Assembly: GCF_000142905.1 (NCBI RefSeq)
Contig: NW_013657663.1
Location: 454,501-518,500 of the forward strand
Origin: Thecamonas trahens ATCC 50062
Taxonomy: Eukaryota > Apusozoa > Apusomonadida > Apusomonadidae
Direction of reading: 5' to 3'
DNA length: 64,000 nucleotides
Under the pieces are notes generated by a model, which had not been told where the DNA came from, did not search any database, and was given only the letters and a program-made list of their open reading frames with translations. The translations under genes were made by a program, and so were the position numbers. This document shows positions 53,047 to 62,600 of this stretch, piece after piece (positions within the stretch are counted from its first letter, which is position 1; every line of letters begins with the position of its first letter).

Positions 53047-55074
53047 TCAAAACTTGAGCTTGCGCATAAGCCCGGTGAGGTCCTCTAAGCTCCCACCGTC
53101 GGCCTCGTCGTCATCGTCATCGTGGTCGAGATCGTGGTCGTTGCCGCAGTCAGGCTGGCCTGCGGGCGTTCGGCGAGGGCAGTGAGTTGGCGACGCCGAG
53201 CCAGCATCAGAGGACGTCTCAGCGTCGTCGTCCGAGTCTGGACTGATGCTCCGCGGCCTAGAGAGGAGTGGGGTGACGAGATCGATGATGGTGGCCTGCG
53301 CGGCGTGGAAGACCTCGGTCGGCTCGCGGGCAACCATGGCAAGGTTGTGGAGGAAGCGCTCGAGACCAAGCATGGAGGCAAAAGTGACGAGGACCTCGTA
53401 GGTACCGTCGCTGTTGACGGTCCACTGCGCGACGCGGCGCTTGGTGTTGGGTGTCGCGGGGATGCGTGACCGCGCCTTGGCTCGTCGCTGCGGCGTTGAC
53501 CGCAGCGTGCGCGCCGGCGGCGGAGCGGCATCAGAGCCGTCTTCCGCCGCTACACTGGCTGCCGCCGCACTCGCTGCCGCAGCTACGGCCGCATTGCCAC
53601 CATCAAGGCTAAACGAGTCCCACGGCACAAACTTTTTGGAGCGACCGGCCGCGCGGACGAGCGACGGCTCGTCGTCGGTCCGCACCAGCAGCGTCGGCCG
53701 CCGCCGCGGCGGGATGGCGAGCTCCACCACCGACGAGGCGTCGATAACAAGCTGGAAGCCGTCGCGTCCGAGCCGAGTTCCGAGCTGGATGTCAAAGGCA
53801 AGGTCAAACCGCGGCTCGCGCGACGACTCGGAATGCCGCACCGTGGCCCGAAAGCACTTGCCGGCAGCCTTGGACGGCGAGTCGATTCTAGCCTTGGACG
53901 CCGAGAGCAGCGTGATCCGCGCCACTGCATAGTGCTGCCGCCGAAAGTGATCGCGAACCGAGGCCGAGATGGCCTCGCGCGCGTCCGGCCGCGCCTTGAC
54001 CACCCGCGCCGTCATCGGATCCGCAGCCAGGTCGGCCACGTACGGCGCCAGGACCGGCGAGGCGAGCAGCTCTGCCGCCGACGGCCGATCCTCAGGCGCT
54101 GCTTTCACACAGCGAATGATCAAATCGATGAACGGCTCGTCAAGTTCTGACCGTGCACCGCTCACCAGCAGTGGGCGGAGCGAAGCAACCGGGTCAAAGC
54201 CTGGCCGCAGACCCAGCATGCCGACGTTGGGCGTCATGTCCATTCGCGCCATGTAGAACATCATGACGCCGAGTGCAAAGATATCGACAGCAGGAGTAAG
54301 CGTAGTTGCGCCGGCCAGTGCCTCGGGCGCAAGGTACGAGAGCGAGCCCGAGGTTGTGTCGACTCGCTCGATGCCGTTGGCATCGTCGGCCTTATCCCAC
54401 GCCACCCGCGAAATGCCAAAGTCGCCCAGCTTGAGCACATACCGCTCGGAGCCCGACTCGGCGGCACTCGCTGTGGTCACAAACAAGTTCTCCGGCTTGA
54501 GGTCGCGGTAGATGAGTGGGCCGGGCGCCTTGGCCTTGCCAGACTTGTTCGGCCGGGGATCGGTAAAGGTCTGCGAGTGCAGATGATGGAGAGCCGACGC
54601 GATCTGAGCCATCCATCCGCCCAGCTCGGTCTGAGTAAACGGAGCGGCATCGTTGGCCCGAGCGGCAAAGACGTCAAACAAGTCACCACCGGAGCACATC
54701 TCCATGACCAAGCACACTTCGAGGCCCTTTGCTGTAGGCGAGGGCGGCTCGCGGACAAAGGCATCCTCAAAGGCCACGATATAGGGCGAGTTGAGCTGGC
54801 GGAGGATTTCACACTCAAACAGCGCCTTCCACACCGCCAATTCGGAGCCTGTGGGCATGACCTTCATCGCCAGTAGCGTCTGCGCGGGCGCGGCCTGCCC
54901 GTCGGCGCCGGACGCGCCTCCTTCCTCGCCTGACTTGGCCGTGCCCACCGGCCGCACCGCATACACCCGCCCCTGCCCGCCACCACCGAGCTCCCGGATG
55001 ACCTCATACTCGGTCGTGGCGGTGTAGTTCGCAAATGTTGTCCGTAGGTCGTCTCCACTCACGCTCACAAACAT
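53047..55074 (-). CDS. NEK-like Ser/Thr protein kinase with long C-terminal extension
   Basis: 675 residues. The kinase domain spans about 20-345: Gly loop LGGGGQGRVY, LLAMKVM (ATP Lys), VMEMCSGGDLFDV hinge, catalytic loop YRDLKPENLFV, LGDFGIS (DFG), SYLAPEAL (APE). The HRD His is replaced by Tyr (YRD), which some active kinases tolerate. Inserts near the N-lobe (SGEEGGASGADGQ) and before the catalytic loop are Ala/Gly- and Lys-rich. After 345 come about 330 residues with Ala-rich, basic and Asp-rich (DHDDDDDEADGG) segments, and a possible lipid- or protein-binding beta region. The substrate is unknown. It is divergent to the MORN gene. Confidence 0.88.
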   Translation of the reverse strand: MFVSVSGDDLRTTFANYTATTEYEVIRELGGGGQGRVYAVRPVGTAKSGEEGGASGADGQAAPAQTLLAMKVMPTGSELAVWKALFECEILRQLNSPYIVAFEDAFVREPPSPTAKGLEVCLVMEMCSGGDLFDVFAARANDAAPFTQTELGGWMAQIASALHHLHSQTFTDPRPNKSGKAKAPGPLIYRDLKPENLFVTTASAAESGSERYVLKLGDFGISRVAWDKADDANGIERVDTTSGSLSYLAPEALAGATTLTPAVDIFALGVMMFYMARMDMTPNVGMLGLRPGFDPVASLRPLLVSGARSELDEPFIDLIIRCVKAAPEDRPSAAELLASPVLAPYVADLAADPMTARVVKARPDAREAISASVRDHFRRQHYAVARITLLSASKARIDSPSKAAGKCFRATVRHSESSREPRFDLAFDIQLGTRLGRDGFQLVIDASSVVELAIPPRRRPTLLVRTDDEPSLVRAAGRSKKFVPWDSFSLDGGNAAVAAAASAAAASVAAEDGSDAAPPPARTLRSTPQRRAKARSRIPATPNTKRRVAQWTVNSDGTYEVLVTFASMLGLERFLHNLAMVAREPTEVFHAAQATIIDLVTPLLSRPRSISPDSDDDAETSSDAGSASPTHCPRRTPAGQPDCGNDHDLDHDDDDDEADGGSLEDLTGLMRKLKF

Positions 55075-55266
55075 CTCTGTCGCCTAGCCGTGTGCGCAAT
55101 GCCCCTCACCGCCGTCGGCCTCGCGCGCAAAGTGTCGTTCGCTTTGACGACCTTTTCCTTCAATGTGGCACACCCGGTGGCGATCACGATCACGATCACG
55201 ATCACGCCAGACCTGGCACCCTCTACCACCCACTCCACCCGCACTGGTGACTGTTGGCAAGGAGGC

Positions 55267-56616
55267 ATGGAGTATGCTGGACGTGTGCGGCGACTCTCTG
55301 TCTTTTCCAAACGATCAGCAGGGCTATCTCCGGCTGTATCTGCCCTCGCCCAAGGAGACGGCCGTCGGTTCTCGGTGGCGGCCTCGGCCGTTGTTCCACG
55401 CAGCCGAGTCGGCGGAGCCAGTTCTGGCGGCGAAGGCGATGGGGATGGGGATGGAAGTGGAGGAGGCTTTGACACGTCACATTTGGACGACTCGTTCTCG
55501 TCGCATTTGATGAAGTACACCCTCGATCAGTACGAGGCCAAGCAGGAGCACGAGGCCAAGTCTGTGGTCGAGCGGTACGAGCTGGAGCGCGAGTCGACGC
55601 TGGAGCAGCAGGCCATGGTCGAGGCCTTGGCCAGCGGGGCGGTCGATGGAAAGGAGAGGAGGGCGAGGAAGGACGACGACGAGTGGGCCGGCGACGACGC
55701 GTCTCTTGGCGAGCAAGGGAGGAGGAGCGCCAAGACAAGGCTCACACCGCTTTCCGAGGCGCTTGACGGGCGCGGGCTGTACGGGCGGTATCCGGTGCGG
55801 CACGGGACCGGCGTCCATCGGTACACCAACGGGTCGGTGTATGAGGGCGAGTGGAAGGACGACAAGCGAGATGGCCGCGGGAAGCTGGTTTCGGCCTCGG
55901 GCGAGGTGTACGAGGGCGAGTGGAAGGCCGACAAGCGGCACGGGTTCGGCAAGCATGTGTACGCCGATGGGCGGGCGTATGTCGGCCCGTGGCGTCGCGG
56001 GGCGAGGCACGGGCTTGGAAAGCTTGTCTATGTCGACGGCACGGCTGTCCGCGACCGGTGGGTCTTTGGTAAGCGGCAGTACGACGAGAGCGTGATGGGA
56101 GAGGACGAGGCAGTGGCGCTCGACAAGCACCACCGGGCGGTGCTGGCGCAAGGCGGGCGGGCGAGCGGGAGCCGGGGCGACGACGAGGAAGGGGAGCAGG
56201 TTGCTGGCGCAGAGATCCGCGGTGGCCTTTACACCGGGGAGATGCGAAACGGAAAACGGCACGGCTATGGCGAGTGGGTCTCGCACTCGCGGCTGACCGG
56301 CGAGGTAGAGACGGTGTACCGCGGCGAGTGGGTCAATGACAAGCGCGAGGGCCGTGGGTACTTTCGCGACGCAGCGATCGAGTACGACGGCGAGTGGCGG
56401 GCCGGCAAGCGGCACGGTAAGGCGCTGGTGACGACGCTCTCGTCTGGCCAGCGGTTCAAGACCGTGTGGCGGGCCGGCAAGCGGGTGGCGTTCAAGGCAT
56501 TAGACGCACCAGCGACGCCGGCGAGCAAGCCACGGCACTCGCACGGAACGCGAGTCTTCCGCACCGGCGCTGAGTATGTAGGCGAGCTGGAGTTGCGGTC
56601 GTCGCCGGCGCGGTAG
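55267..56616 (+). CDS. MORN-repeat protein
   Basis: 449 residues starting MEYAGRVRRLSVFSKRSAG; an earlier in-frame ATG at 55099 passes through a GATCAC repeat and is less likely. The N-terminal half has Gly/Asp repeats and a charged coiled-coil-like stretch (DQYEAKQEHEAKSVVERYEL). From about residue 180 come seven or eight MORN units: GSVYEGEWKDDKRDGRG, GEVYEGEWKADKRHGFG, RAYVGPWRRGARHGLG, GLYTGEMRNGKRHGYG, TVYRGEWVNDKREGRG and IEYDGEWRAGKRHGK. MORN proteins often act at membranes or in flagella and basal bodies; here the location is not indicated. Confidence 0.85.
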   Translation: MEYAGRVRRLSVFSKRSAGLSPAVSALAQGDGRRFSVAASAVVPRSRVGGASSGGEGDGDGDGSGGGFDTSHLDDSFSSHLMKYTLDQYEAKQEHEAKSVVERYELERESTLEQQAMVEALASGAVDGKERRARKDDDEWAGDDASLGEQGRRSAKTRLTPLSEALDGRGLYGRYPVRHGTGVHRYTNGSVYEGEWKDDKRDGRGKLVSASGEVYEGEWKADKRHGFGKHVYADGRAYVGPWRRGARHGLGKLVYVDGTAVRDRWVFGKRQYDESVMGEDEAVALDKHHRAVLAQGGRASGSRGDDEEGEQVAGAEIRGGLYTGEMRNGKRHGYGEWVSHSRLTGEVETVYRGEWVNDKREGRGYFRDAAIEYDGEWRAGKRHGKALVTTLSSGQRFKTVWRAGKRVAFKALDAPATPASKPRHSHGTRVFRTGAEYVGELELRSSPAR

Positions 56617-56669
56617 GAGAGAGAGAGAGAGAGAGAGTGTGTGTGTGTGTGAGGGGTGTGTCATGTGGT

Positions 56670-57758
56670 TCATTGCTGCGTCTTGTTGGTGAGGGCCTTG
56701 AGCTTGCCCATGAGCACGTCCGGGACGGCCGAGATGTTGATGCCGTTTTCAGCGACAAAGTCTGCGAGCATGAACGAGGCGGCGAGGAGGCCACCACCGA
56801 TGCCGCCGACAAGCATGCGCTTGGCGCCTGCGGTGGACTTGTAGATGAGGCCCGAGGCGACGCCGGCGAGGATGCCGTTGTACGTCGGGTCGATCGGAGT
56901 GGTAAAGTTGAGCGAGGCCTCGACAATGTTGTACATGAGGGCGACGGCGGCGAGAGTGTTGGCCATGGGCGGGCCGCGGCGGTTGACGCCGTTAAGCAGC
57001 GAGTTCATGCGGAGCTTGGTCGACGATCCCGGTGCCTGGCGGAGGCCCTCGATGGCGCCCCAGGGCGTGCCCAGCGCCAAGCCGCCGACCCATGCAAATG
57101 CGGTCTGGTGCAGGAGCTTCTTGCCCCACCCGCGCTCGGCCTCGTCGGGGTTGACAAACTCAACCTTACCGGCGCCCATGGGGTAGAGCGAGGCAAACGG
57201 ATCGAGGTCGCGGGGATCCAGATCGGTGTACTCACCCATGCCGGCGATCGCCAGCTGCTTGGGCGCAACCTGCGGGAGCGACGACGCAGAGTCTGCCCCG
57301 TACCCGGCCATGCCCGACGAGCCTGCGCCCGGCGCGTGGTACTCGTACGACGAGCCCTCGTATTGAGAGGTATCGCCAAAGAGACCACCACCACCGCCAC
57401 CAGCAGCCCCCGTCGATCCAGAGCCATAGCCACCGTGGCCAGCCGTGGAACCGTAATCGCCGTATCCGCCACCCGTCGACGAGCCGTACGAGCCAAAGCC
57501 ACCGTCGGCACCACCGCCACCGCCATAGCCACCATAGCTTGCACCAGCCGCGCCACCGAAACCACCATCATATCCACTGCCACCACTTCCAGCAGCAGTT
57601 GAAGAAGATGTTCCATCATATCCGCCATACCCTCCATCATACCCTCCGCTTCCGTATCCGCTCCCGTTGGTCGTCCCGTATCCGCTCCCGTTGGTCGCCC
57701 CGTATCCGCTCCCGTTGGTCGCCCCGTATCCGCTGCTGTTGCTGCTGCCGTAGCTCAT
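56670..57758 (-). CDS. TIM23: TIM23-type mitochondrial inner-membrane translocase with Gly/Tyr-rich N-terminus
   Basis: 362 residues. The last 190 are Tim17/22/23-family: LLHQTAFAWVGGLALGTPWG, SLLNGVNRRGPPMANTLAAV, DPTYNGILAGVASGLIYKST, GGIGGGLLAASFMLAD. They form about four TM segments with the family's Gly-rich helices and the R/N/G signature near TM2. The APKQLAIAGMGEYTDLDP stretch before them resembles the TIM23 intermembrane-space region, including LDPFASLYPMGAGKVEFVNP. The first 140 residues are unusual: tandem GYGATNGSGYGS units and Gly/Tyr/Ser repeats. The protein should be the channel of the presequence translocase. Named as TIM23 by the IMS motif and TM core; TIM17 is excluded by the long N-terminus. 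Confidence 0.92.
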   Translation of the reverse strand: MSYGSSNSSGYGATNGSGYGATNGSGYGTTNGSGYGSGGYDGGYGGYDGTSSSTAAGSGGSGYDGGFGGAAGASYGGYGGGGGADGGFGSYGSSTGGGYGDYGSTAGHGGYGSGSTGAAGGGGGGLFGDTSQYEGSSYEYHAPGAGSSGMAGYGADSASSLPQVAPKQLAIAGMGEYTDLDPRDLDPFASLYPMGAGKVEFVNPDEAERGWGKKLLHQTAFAWVGGLALGTPWGAIEGLRQAPGSSTKLRMNSLLNGVNRRGPPMANTLAAVALMYNIVEASLNFTTPIDPTYNGILAGVASGLIYKSTAGAKRMLVGGIGGGLLAASFMLADFVAENGINISAVPDVLMGKLKALTNKTQQ

Positions 57759-58270
57759 GGTGAGGCAAGGTAGGTGCTGTCACAGAGTCTCCCGGGCCTG
57801 GTGATACAACAAACAACAACGACAACACACAAGCAAGATAGAACTCCTACGTTCCTCTGCTCAATACGTGTTGGTGTGAGGTGGTGTGAGGTATTGTTCC
57901 TTGCCTGTCCCCCCTCCCCCTTCCCCCCCCCCTGCCCCTCTCGCTCAAACTAGTGTGATGATCCGTCTCGCGAATTGGGTCGTTTGACGCGTTTGTAACT
58001 GCCCAGTCCCACCAGCCCAGTGCCACACGCCCGCTGATACTTTTACAGCAGCTGCAGATGAGAGTGATGGACAGTGGGTGATCAAAATATGAGTGTGTGT
58101 GCGAGAGAGAGAGAGAGAGAGAGCGACAAGGAAAGAGAACCAATCGAGCTACCCCCGCTCGCTGCTTTCCGCAACCCGTTCTTATTCGAGTACCACATCC
58201 GCGGCAATAGCACAGTGCTGGTGACTGGGCGACGACGATGGCTGGGCAGCCGCTGCTAGTCGTCCCTGTT
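57759..58270. other. Intergenic spacer
   Basis: 512 bases between two minus-strand genes, holding an AG repeat (about 58100-58122). No gene, tRNA or other RNA signal is seen. Confidence 0.55.
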
Positions 58271-59565
58271 TCAACTTGTGGATCCTCCAGCAAATGCAGC
58301 AAGGGAGTTGGAGAGCATGACAACCCGGACGGCAGCCTTGAGCTTGCGCTTGGCATTCCACTTTGCTAGCTGCTCGGGGAACGTCTCCAAGACGTCTTGC
58401 GAGGCCGAGGTGCCCGAGATCCACGGATGTGCCAGTGCCTGGCGCGCAGTCAGCCGCGCGGCCGGATCAACCACAAGCAAGTGGTCAATAAGATCCCTGG
58501 CAGACGCCGACACGCCGTCCCAGTACGGCGCCGGGTAGTCGTAGCGGCCCTCGAGGATCTGGTCGAACAGGGCAGGCATGTCATCCTCGTAAAAAGGCGG
58601 AAAGCCGCAGAGCAGAATATACATGATCACCCCACACGCCCACATGTCGACTTCCGAGTCGTACCCGGTTGCGGTCTCCTGCTCCAGGACCTCGGGCGCC
58701 ACATAGCCCGGCGTCCCGCACGCTGTCGCCAGAATCACATCCTCATCGAGCATTTTGGAGAGGCCAAAGTCTGCAATCTTCACCACCAGCCGCCCGGACT
58801 TCTTCTGCTCACACAACAGGTTCTCCGGCTTGAGATCGCGGTGCACAATGTCGTGCTCGTGAAGGTAAGCTACAGCCTCTAGAATCTGGGTCATGATCGA
58901 CGATGCGTCGGCCTCCGAGTACGCTCCATGGTCCACAATCATGTCAAACAGCTCACCTCCCTTGACATACTCCAGCACCATGTCGAATGACTCATCAGAG
59001 TCAAACACATCAAACAGCCGCACCACATTCGGATGGTCGATGGCCTTCATGATCGACACTTCCGACTCGAGTAGGCCGATCGAAAACTCTTCATCGTTCT
59101 TGTCGACATGCTTGATAGCCACCTTTCGTCCCGACTTGCGGTGCTTGGCAAGAAAGACCGTCGAGAACTTGCCCCTGTCCGCCAACCCGCCCGTCCGTCG
59201 CCCGACCGTCGCCCGTCGCCCGTCCGTCGCCCGTCCGTCGCCCGTCGCGGGTCAACCGCCACAAACCCCCACCGACCCACCGACCACCCCAAGCCACCAC
59301 GTACACCGCCCGCACACCGGCCCACATACCATGGACTCCATAAACATGTTAGTCAATACCACTCCCTCTCTCTCCCCCAACCGTCCCACCAAGACACCAC
59401 AGTCGCCCCGAACCCTGCCCCAACGTCCCGCCCTGAGCTTCCTTCGGCAAACAACCGTCTCCCTTCACCCCTTTCCTTCCCTCATCCGCTCCGCTCCCCC
59501 TCTCCATGTCCTTCGTACTCGCCAACAGGTTTGATGACCTTGTAGTGGTGCTTGAGAGTGGGCAT
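58271..59565 (-). CDS. Calmodulin-dependent-kinase-like Ser/Thr kinase, intron in the Gly loop
   Basis: Exon 1 (59565-59519) codes MPTLKHHYKVIKPVG plus two bases. The intron is 59175-59518 (donor GTACGA, acceptor ACAG, phase 2). Exon 2 (59174-58271) continues EGKFSTVFLAKHRKSG. Total 316 residues. Motifs: VGEGKFSTV Gly loop, VAIKHV Lys, HRDLKPENLL, IADFGLS, GTPGYVAPEVL, DMWACGVIMYILLCGFPPFY, HPWISG. The C-terminal stretch LAKWNAKRKLKAAVRVVML looks like an amphipathic CaM-binding or autoinhibitory helix of CaMKI/II type. It phosphorylates Ser/Thr; calcium-calmodulin control is inferred. The intron holds CGGGCGACGGA repeats and splits the ATP loop. Giant 3's stop lies 132 bases upstream. Confidence 0.92.
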
Positions 59566-59697
59566 GTTTGCTCGATGGCCAGTCGACAAGTGCCTCGTCC
59601 TGGTTCTGCTTCTCTCTCTGCTCGGCTGCCGAGTCTGCACCGGCGCCCGGCTGGTCTCGAGCTCGGCGCACGCGGCGTTTCCACTTTCTGTGTCGGG

Positions 59698-62600
59698 CTA
59701 CACCACGCGGAACCGGATCATCTCGACATAGCCGGAAATTTCGGGCTTGGATGAGCCAAAGACTTGCGACGAGGCGTGCCGGGAGCGCGTCTCGGGGACC
59801 GACGCGGGCGGGAGCACGGGGGCAGGCGCATCTGCAGCCGCAGGTGCGGGCGGGTCGAGCGCCGGCGCCAGCAGCGAGTCTTGCGAAGTGTTGGCGCCTT
59901 CGAGGATGGCAAGGCCCATGCGGGGGGCTCGGGCGCACGGGGACTTGGTGAGTCGGCATAGCCGACGAGATCGGCAAAGGCGGCCCAGACGCAGACGGCA
60001 GTACCGGACTGGACGCCGCCGAGCTGTTCCCACGTGGCGTCGGCAATCTGGACGCCGTCAGCACGGCGGAAAAACGGCACGCCGTCGGCATCGGTAGTCG
60101 GTCGCTCGACTGCAAGTCGGATGTCGACCGCAGATGGCAGGCGGAGCTCGAGGTGTACGCCGCCAGAGGCAAACGGCAGCGACTGGGTCTTGGGCAGATA
60201 GAGGAGGCCGCGCTTGGCGTGGAAGAGCTCTGCGAGAATGGGAGGATCGGTGGTGGAGAGGTCGGCCTCGAGAACGGCGTGCATCTCGACGTTGTTGCCC
60301 TCACACAGCCGGTCAATGATGCGCGCGTCCTCGTTGTCGATGTCTTCCCAGCCGACCCGACCTTCGAGAACCTCGTACGAGACGAGCTTGGCAAACGTGC
60401 ATGGCAGCTCGTTTTCGCCGACCTGCGCGGCTGGCACGAGGTATTGGCCCCAGACATGGACCGGGCCTGGATCGGTGAACGCCACCGAGCCCGAGAAGAT
60501 GCCCCCGTCATCGTCGTTGCGTTGGAGCTCAACGCCGTCGGAAAGGAGCCGTGGCTCCGAGGCGGCAACAACGAGGCCAACCGCGTGCGGGACGCGGATG
60601 GAGAACTGGTGTGGGATGAACCGCGAGAGCTCATAGAAGCGCGGGTAGAGGACAACGCCAGACTCGTCCACCATTCGCGGCGAGCGAAGCGCAAACTGGA
60701 CAACAGCCTGCGGCGGCGCATCGCAGTTCATGTGGTACGACATGATGGGCTTACGGATTGTCGACCGCTCCTGGCACGTCAGCACATCGAGGAGCGAGCG
60801 CGAGTCGGCTTGGGCCGTTGCCGCCGGCATCGGCTGCGCCTCGTTGAGCAGGTCTGGCGTGGACGCGGTCGACGCGATCTTGTGCTCGTCATACACCGAG
60901 TTGGCGAGGTACATCTCCTCGTCCAGGCTCCAGGCAAAGATCTTGAGTTGGAAGCGACCGACCCGGGTAAACACACTCACAATGTTGTGCAGCGTGCCGT
61001 CGGTCTGCACCATAGTTGTTGAGCGCCCGTCAAAGGCCGAGAGCAGCGCTCCGTTGCCGTCGCACAGCTCGGCCCGGAGCTGGATCCCGGGCGCCGACGA
61101 GAGAGCAAGCGATGATACCGTACCCAGCAGATTGCGCTCGTGGTGCCGGACCCGGAAGCCGAGCTTGAAGAACCGCTCGTCGAGGACGACCTCATCCGAG
61201 GCAAAGCCGGCCTGCACGCCACGCTGGATGCGGCGATACTGGTAGCGGAGCTCTAGAAAGACGACCAAACCGATGAAACACACGTTGGCGGCAATGACAA
61301 GGACAACCAGAACGCCCACAAAGGTGGTTCCGGCCTCGTCGCCCGACTTGGACGTGCCGAACAAGATGAGGCCGCAGGCGACAACAAAGGCCGAGCAGGC
61401 CAGGTGGATGATTTCCAGATTGTTGACACGGGTGGTGAGGTACGGCTTGACCAGGATCTGTGCGATGAGGCCGCCGATGAGCGAAAACAGGGCGATGAGC
61501 GCTTGCGGCAGAACCGAGTTAAAGACAAGAATGCCGACCACAACGCCGAGCTTGCGAGCGAGGATAATAACCTCCCACCCGTACCACTGCGGGCGATAGC
61601 GGCGGTAGAGGAGGCCAAACTTGACAATAGTAAGCTCTTGGAAGAGAGAGAGGCGGTGCCAGTACAGGATGGTGGAGAAGAGCAGCGGAATGCCGATGCC
61701 GTACAAGACCATGGCGCTGAGACCGACTGCCAGGTACTTGCGCCACTCGCGCGAACCGCAGACGACGTCGGGCGCCTTGACCATGGCACCCGAGACGCAA
61801 TCGAAGACCTCAAAGGTGACCGAGAGCAAGACGAGGTAGCACATCATGAGGACGGTGACAAAAGCATTGATCGAGGCGTTGCGGAGAAGGACGGCAGTGG
61901 CGCGGGTGACGAGCGGGAGCTTGGCCAGCCATGGGTGTTGCACCTCGGAGATCGAGGCGCGAACTCGCTTGTAGAGAGTGAGGCAAATGAGAAAGCCGCC
62001 AAACAGGACCAGAAACATGAACGGGATCGAGAGCTTGAAGAGCCAGATGGGAAAGTAGTCGACGGCACCGCCGGCAAAGGCGCATTCGGGCTGAAAGACG
62101 TTGATGTTGAAGGCAAAGACCGAGAGCGCGCGAAAAGTGGCCTGCACAAAGCCGGGCCACTTGAGGTCAAACTCGCCGATGATGGCGAGGACCTGCACAA
62201 AGTTGAAGCCGACAGCCATGCCGGTAAAGTAGGCGGCCGACTTGCGGGCGAGCTTGACAAGAAGCACCGCGAGTGCAACCATGAGCAGAAAGAGAACGGT
62301 GAGGAGGATCGGCGCCGTCGACGGGCATGGCTCGCACAGGCCCTTGTCCTTGTAGAACCCGGGGACGCAGTCGGAGCAGAGGAAGCCGATCGAGCCCGCG
62401 CGGCAGTTGCCGCCGCGGACGCAGACCGCCGGCGGGCGGCACGGCACAAAGTTGGTTGAGTTGGCCTTGTCATCGCCGTAGCCAAAGCCGTTGTCGGGGA
62501 CCGGAACTGTCAGGCCTCCGGCGCAGTACCCGCCGACCGGGCAAGGGTCGCACGGATCGGCCACGGCCTGGTATGTGTAGAACGTGCCCTCGCGGCACGA

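Noticed and set aside
59465-60721. 418-residue minus-strand frame
   Set aside because: Off-frame reading of giant 3; only the frame ending at 59698 keeps protein-like sequence.
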